From assembly GCA_009599575.1 (NCBI GenBank), contig VWND01000004.1, positions 62,001 to 126,000 on the forward strand: a DNA stretch of 64,000 nucleotides, in the 5' to 3' direction. A program made the position numbers and the translations under genes. The notes beneath the pieces are model-generated. The model did no database searches and had not been told where the DNA came from. It saw nothing but the letters and a program-made list of their open reading frames with translations. The DNA is from Blumeriella jaapii. Taxonomy: Eukaryota > Ascomycota > Leotiomycetes > Helotiales > Drepanopezizaceae. Position 1 is the stretch's first letter. The number at the start of each line of letters is the position of its first letter. Positions 59,455-64,000 of this stretch are shown piece after piece.

Positions 59455-60190
59455 ACACAGCCCCTATGTCATCGTCGTCGTCCTCGTCCTCTCCCGAGGA
59501 TCAGATGAAGCTCAGGACGGGCGGGATCATCGCATGTAGCCGCAGGTTGGATCATGTTGTTGTCTCAAGTCGCTTAGATGTCGGTCACGTGGTGTTTTGT
59601 TCACGGTGGTGCGGTACATCTCAGCACGACACCGGTCTCAGCACGCGGGTCTTTGTGTTCAGATTCTCGGCTCGTCGCCTGCTTTTGTCTCTCTTGATCT
59701 CGCGCATTCCCGCTCTCCACCGAATCTGCATCGTCCCGTTCTCGAAACACGGGAGATGAGGATGGGCGCGGTCTGACGATGCAGGTGGAGTGGATGATGG
59801 ACCCGACGGCGACATCGAGTCAATGGAGCGGAGTGGCCGGTGAGATGGGAAGAGGCCGCGGACGACCATGGCCTGTTCGCAGAGGTGCGTTACCCATGAT
59901 TCCTGGAGGCGTGTGTCTGGTAACTGACCATCGAGAAAGGCATGTCAAGCAATTTACCGCGTGGTATCTGTATGCAGATCGTCGACCCTTCTCTCTCGAC
60001 GGAGCCATCCAATCGAAGAAAAGAAAAACACGAAGGAAGTCTTCTCAACAAACCAATCCCGGAGTGGATATAATCAGAACATCCCCGAGCCGAGCCGAGC
60101 AGGCAGGCAAAGAACAAAACTCAGTAGCGGACACGCATATTATCGTCCCGGGCTTGGAAGAATTGGCCCAAGGCCCGGAGGAAGCGGGGG

Positions 60191-60244
60191 AAAAGCTCCT
60201 TCTTGGGCTGCCCGACGGGGGCGGCCCGGTACGAAGGAGCTTTT
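60191..60244. other. Strong GC-rich hairpin with 12-bp perfect stem
   Basis: AAAAGCTCCTTC (60191-60202) is exactly complementary to GAAGGAGCTTTT (60233-60244). The 30-base GC-rich loop can form an inner GGGC/GCCC stem. It may be a transcription end structure, a small MITE-like relic or a regulatory hairpin. Confidence 0.7.
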
Positions 60245-62709
60245 GATATGGAACCCTGGGGGAGTCGGCGTCGTGCTCATGTGATCGGTCGGCATCACCG
60301 TCAATTCTATTGCCACGGTGCGGCGCGTCAAATCAGAACGAAGGCCGATGGGGGTGGAAGCTGCGGATGAAGAGCGTGGAGAAGCGTAAACAGGCTGCCT
60401 GCTGTTGCATTCTGGGGCACAAATTACATTTCATCTTTGTCTTGGGGGGTGTCGATCACAGAGGCTCGTATTGGCATGTCTGTGGTGTTGAATGGGCGAC
60501 ATTGGTCCGTTCAAGATGCGATTGTCTATGTGAGAAGCAAGTGGCAGACAAGTAGCAGACAAGCGGCATGGAGCGAATGCCTATCCGCGTGTCTGTGAGC
60601 GATGCCCCTGAGAACGAAGATCCAAGTTACACGCTGTTGACGGCGGAGTGAGTCTAGCGTGGCCAAGGGGGAAACCTGGCCTTAGTGGCATCCGAGAAAT
60701 CGGTGAAAATATACGATATTTCTGTTACTTCCATCGTGCCTGGTGCAGGGTGCCTCATCACGATGGTTTCTCACGCCGAAAACTTTGGCATGCGAGAATC
60801 CGTCTTGACCGCTAGCATGTCACCCGAACTTCGCCTCGTATCTTCTCACGACCCACACTTCCGGACTTCCTTCCGATTGCAACTTTGTTATCCCTCCTTC
60901 TGCTACCCTCTCTTTCGTTGTCTGCCCCCGGCAGGATCACTTGCTCCTCTTTTTTCGCAACGCCGCTATTTTCCGCGCTCTGGAATTAGGCGTTGCGCCG
61001 CAGGTGATATTTGGGATTCGCGGCACGGGGTCGAAAGATGTATTCAAGATAGCCTGCTTTCAAACCGGAACTGCCGCTCTGAATCGGTGGCAACCATCGA
61101 AGCTTGATTTCATGACTCTACTTAATATATGTGCCCGGCAATAGGATTGCCGTGAATGGCTGGCCGGGAGCTGTTATACTATCATTCTTGGTAAGAGAGA
61201 GAAGCTTTGTAGACGGGGAACTCGACGGCAATGTCGTTGTTATCTGTTACTGTGAGAATATGAGTCACGTAGTTATAGTATGCACGTGATATCTTGGCTG
61301 CGCCAAGCACACGCTAGGCTGCAGGCCCTATATTTATTCTTACCCCGATAGCTACCTAACTAGCTAGACCAGACCCCATCGCAATACAACATACAGTTAT
61401 TGCAACGTCTCAACCCCGTGTATGACACAGACCCCTTGATGAAACCAAAAGTTACAATAGGATTCAGCTGAGAATTGCCAAAGCAGCGCTTTCTTACTTT
61501 GAAGCAAAGTTTAGTTTGATAGTTGCAATCAGCTTTCCCAGTTCGGTGGCCTCCTCCTCTGGTACTTATGGGCTTAGCTGCAATTAATCGTAAAAGGGCG
61601 CAAGATCCTGGAAGAGGAAACAGTTATCGGGCCTGTGATCTTTGAACTGTCTGCTCGTTCTACTTACCAGTCAAATAGCAATCAATTTGGGGGTGAGGAC
61701 TAAGTCGGTTTTCAGATAGAATACCTCCCCAAAGCCGTAAAGTCAGCTTAGCGAGGGAGGGACGTTGACCCTTTTCGTTAATCATAGTTGGAACTTAGCG
61801 CTTCTCATCCTGATTCTACTACCTACCTATCTTTTCTCTGCTGCACAAAGCAGGGATAATTATCGCTTCCAAAGCACTTCTAGTGGCAGGGTCTACAAGG
61901 TCGCCTTAACCCAGAATTCCAAGTAGCATTGTCAGGCCAGAGAGCCCTTGGAGTTACATCAGGGTATGTTTGGAGTATTAAGAACGGGCTTTACTGCCAC
62001 AAGCTGCCTCGTGTTGTGGCCACTCGCGCATCGAGATTTACGAAGTTGCGACCTGCCTAAACACAGAAGGAAGCAAGCCAAGAAAAGTCAAGAGCTTAGC
62101 AGTAGATTGAAATCGATCCCAAGACATCGGTGAGAGGAATACAAGCATTCAAGTATGGGGCGAAGACTGGATAGAGATCGCCGTTTAGCGCAAGCGAAAA
62201 AGCTTGTCAACTTCCTCTTCAAGGCATTGAGTGAGTAACAGTTACAAAACCCGGTGATGTAGTGTAGCAATCGTCCCAAAACAGCCAGTTGGGAAGGCAA
62301 AATTGACGACCCCTAAGGCATGGAAACTTGGGAAGGGGAGGGGCGAGCTGATATGAGACTGATAGGAAGAGGCTCATGATTACCATCAGTGGAGCAGGAC
62401 TAGCCATCCAGACGCGTATCTGCCCCAACTGGATTGGAATGGAATCCACTTCTTGGCCTCCGGGGTAACCAGCCTTGAAAGGAAGCTTGCCAAATAAGCA
62501 CCTTGAAGAAACCCATTAGAAAGGCTTGGTTTGGCCACTCGATGTTGAGAATGCCGGCTATCTAACCCTGCTGCGTACGAAGTCGGCAATCTCCATCTAC
62601 GACTGCAAGTGTATAACTTACGACGAGGCCCCCTCTGATTGATAGCTTCCATCATGAAACCATAGCACCCTAACACTAAGCCTAGTGATTCTATCGACAC
62701 TTTTCCAAC

Positions 62710-64000
62710 ATGCGCTTCCTTCCACGAACTGGGGTGATGGCGCTACTGGCCAGTAACATTCTCGGCCACCCTCTTGACCCATCCTCCTCACCACGAGGTG
62801 TCCAAAGAAGGGCTATCGATTTTTCTGCCTACACGTTCGATGTCGGTGCAGAGTACACCAACAACGCTGAATCTTCGGAGCTTTCGCTTGGCGGGAGCTT
62901 CGACGGGCCAAACTATGTCGACACGGCTACTGCCCTCGTCAGGGAGATGTATCCCGATGCTGATTTCCGCGTCCTTTCGAACTACCAATCTGGAAATGGA
63001 ATCGGACATGTCGTGTTCAAGCAGACAGTACACGGCTTTGACGTCGAAACGGGCGATCTAAACGTCAATGTGAGAACTTTAAGCCTAAGGAGCTGGTGCA
63101 ACGTTGCTGACCGATCCAGGTTCGAGAAGATGGTTCTATACTGTCGTTAGGCAGTTCATTCTATACTGGAACCATCCCGGCAGAAAGCCCCTTGGTTAAG
63201 AGAGACCAAGTTGATCCGGTTGCAGCGTTGAGAGGTTGCTCGGACACCCTACAATTGCCCGTCGTGACAGAAGATGCAGTGGCAAACCCCCAGCCTCAGA
63301 GAGAGCGATACACCATCACTGGCTCATCTGGTGCGCTTGCCGACCCCGAAGCCAGACTTGTCTATGTGCAGACTGGCGATTCTCTTGTCCTTTCATGGAG
63401 GCTAGAGACTGATATCGGTAACAACTGGTTGCTAAGTTACGCCGACGCTGTGACGCCGGAGAACATCGTCGCGGTTGTTGATTACGTTTCCGACGCTTCC
63501 TACAATGTATAGTGAGTTCCTCCTTGCGTCCCATCAAAGACACACACTAACAGTGAAAAGTCCCTGGGGAGTAAGTGATCCTGAACACGGAGAGCGAGCT
63601 CTCGAGACCGACCCGTGGCGACTCCTGTCGTCCGAATTCACCTGGCACGGTAACGGTTCAGCTTGCTTTAACACTACTCGCGGCAACAATGCCAATGCCC
63701 AAGCAAACTTCGAGGGCGACACTACCTGGATCGATGATTATCGTCCCGACGCTCCTGGGATGTATTTCGATTTCCCAGTGGATCTCAGCGCTGCGGATCC
63801 AGCTACATATGCCGACGCATCCGTCACGCAGCTGTTCTATACTGCCAACGTCTACCACGACCTGCTGTACGTGATGGGCTTCGATGAAGTGGCTGGTAAT
63901 TTCGAAGCCAACAACAGCGCATCAGGAGGTATCGGTGGAGATGCAGTTACCTTGAACACCCAGGATGGAAGCGGAGTGAACAACGCCAACTTTGCAACGG
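62710..64000 (+). CDS. Fungalysin (M36) extracellular metalloprotease, 5' part (runs off right edge)
   Basis: Exons 62710-63069, 63120-63511 and 63561 onward join through introns of 50 nt (GTGAGA, branch CTGAC) and 49 nt (GTGAGT, branch CTAAC), giving the first 397 codons. A signal peptide (MRFLPRTGVMALLASNILG) is followed by the fungalysin propeptide with an FTP domain (SGNGIGHVVFKQTVHGFDV, residues about 95-115, then REDGSILSLGSSFYTG) and the start of the catalytic region: VYPWGVSDPEHGER (about residue 250), NTTRGNNANAQANFEGD, and QLFYTANVYHDLLYVMGF. The zinc-binding HExxH and downstream Glu are beyond the window. Secreted protease for extracellular protein breakdown, often a pathogenicity or saprotrophy factor. 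Confidence 0.93.

Larger units (their letters stand above)
59137..62709. other. Long intergenic region (3.6 kb)
   Basis: No convincing gene. It contains the promoter side of the PAN-type gene, a GAGGC microsatellite, a GC-rich part with overlapping frames on both strands (about 59.4-60.4 kb), a strong hairpin at 60.2 kb, and mixed sequence to the fungalysin start. The frames at 59779-60246 (plus, ATG-started, 155 codons) and 60763-61107 (plus) have no recognisable domain. No tRNA cloverleaf was noticed. Confidence 0.55.

Noticed and set aside
59779..60246. 155-codon ATG-started plus-strand frame
   Set aside because: No domain; it overlaps frames on the other strand in a GC-rich patch and runs through the hairpin, so probably chance.
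60685..61107. 140-codon plus-strand frame
   Set aside because: It begins with GTG; the first ATG leaves 114 residues without recognisable features.

Overview
The window looks like a filamentous ascomycete (Pezizomycotina) chromosome crossing from a transposon-packed, AT-rich block into gene-bearing DNA. The evidence is short GT-AG introns (47-64 nt) with CTAAC/CTGAC-type branch sites, a fungalysin-type protease gene, Ty3/Gypsy retroelements, and the signature of repeat-induced point mutation (RIP). In the AT-rich block nearly every element copy has lost CpA/TpG and gained TpA, giving many TAA/TAG/TGA stops, while CpG stays common. I see no tRNA, rRNA or CRISPR array.

Positions 1 to about 47.79 kb are a nest of at least six LTR-retrotransposon families, here named A to F. 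From the left: C (1271-8622, minus, complete, target duplication TAGTG/TAATG) sits inside A1 (minus). A1 sits inside B2 (minus, 9142-12199). B2 lies against the 5' side of D (plus, 12200-17352), and D lies against the inner part of B1 (plus). B1 is split again by the large element E (19172-38614). E in turn carries the small, un-RIPed, non-autonomous element F (23628-25453, target duplication ATAAC, identical LTRs) and a complete B copy (26821-33123, target duplication GCTTT). B1 resumes at 38615 and ends with its LTR at 40800. A further B LTR (B3) was split by a complete chromovirus, A2 (40992-47446, target duplication CCTTT). Degenerate gag, protease, reverse transcriptase, RNase H and integrase motifs can be read in most copies. 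A2 and D also keep chromodomain-like C-termini. E has a further decayed frame of about 1,100 codons downstream of pol, and C has an antisense frame between integrase and its 3' LTR. I recognise neither.

From about 47.8 kb the base composition becomes balanced and intact spliced genes appear: a secreted MGH1-like (six-hairpin) glycoside hydrolase with a discoidin-like C-terminal domain (minus); a serine/threonine-rich, probably GPI-anchored surface protein (minus); a DEAH/RHA-type RNA helicase with UBA and RWD domains (plus), divergent from the surface-protein gene; a small cysteine-rich secreted protein of PAN/Apple type (minus); and the 5' part of a fungalysin (M36) metalloprotease gene (plus) running off the right edge. 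Apart from the helicase, a core RNA-metabolism gene, all the recognisable genes encode secreted or surface proteins. That fits a fast-evolving accessory region beside heterochromatin. They do not form a recognisable pathway or biosynthetic cluster.
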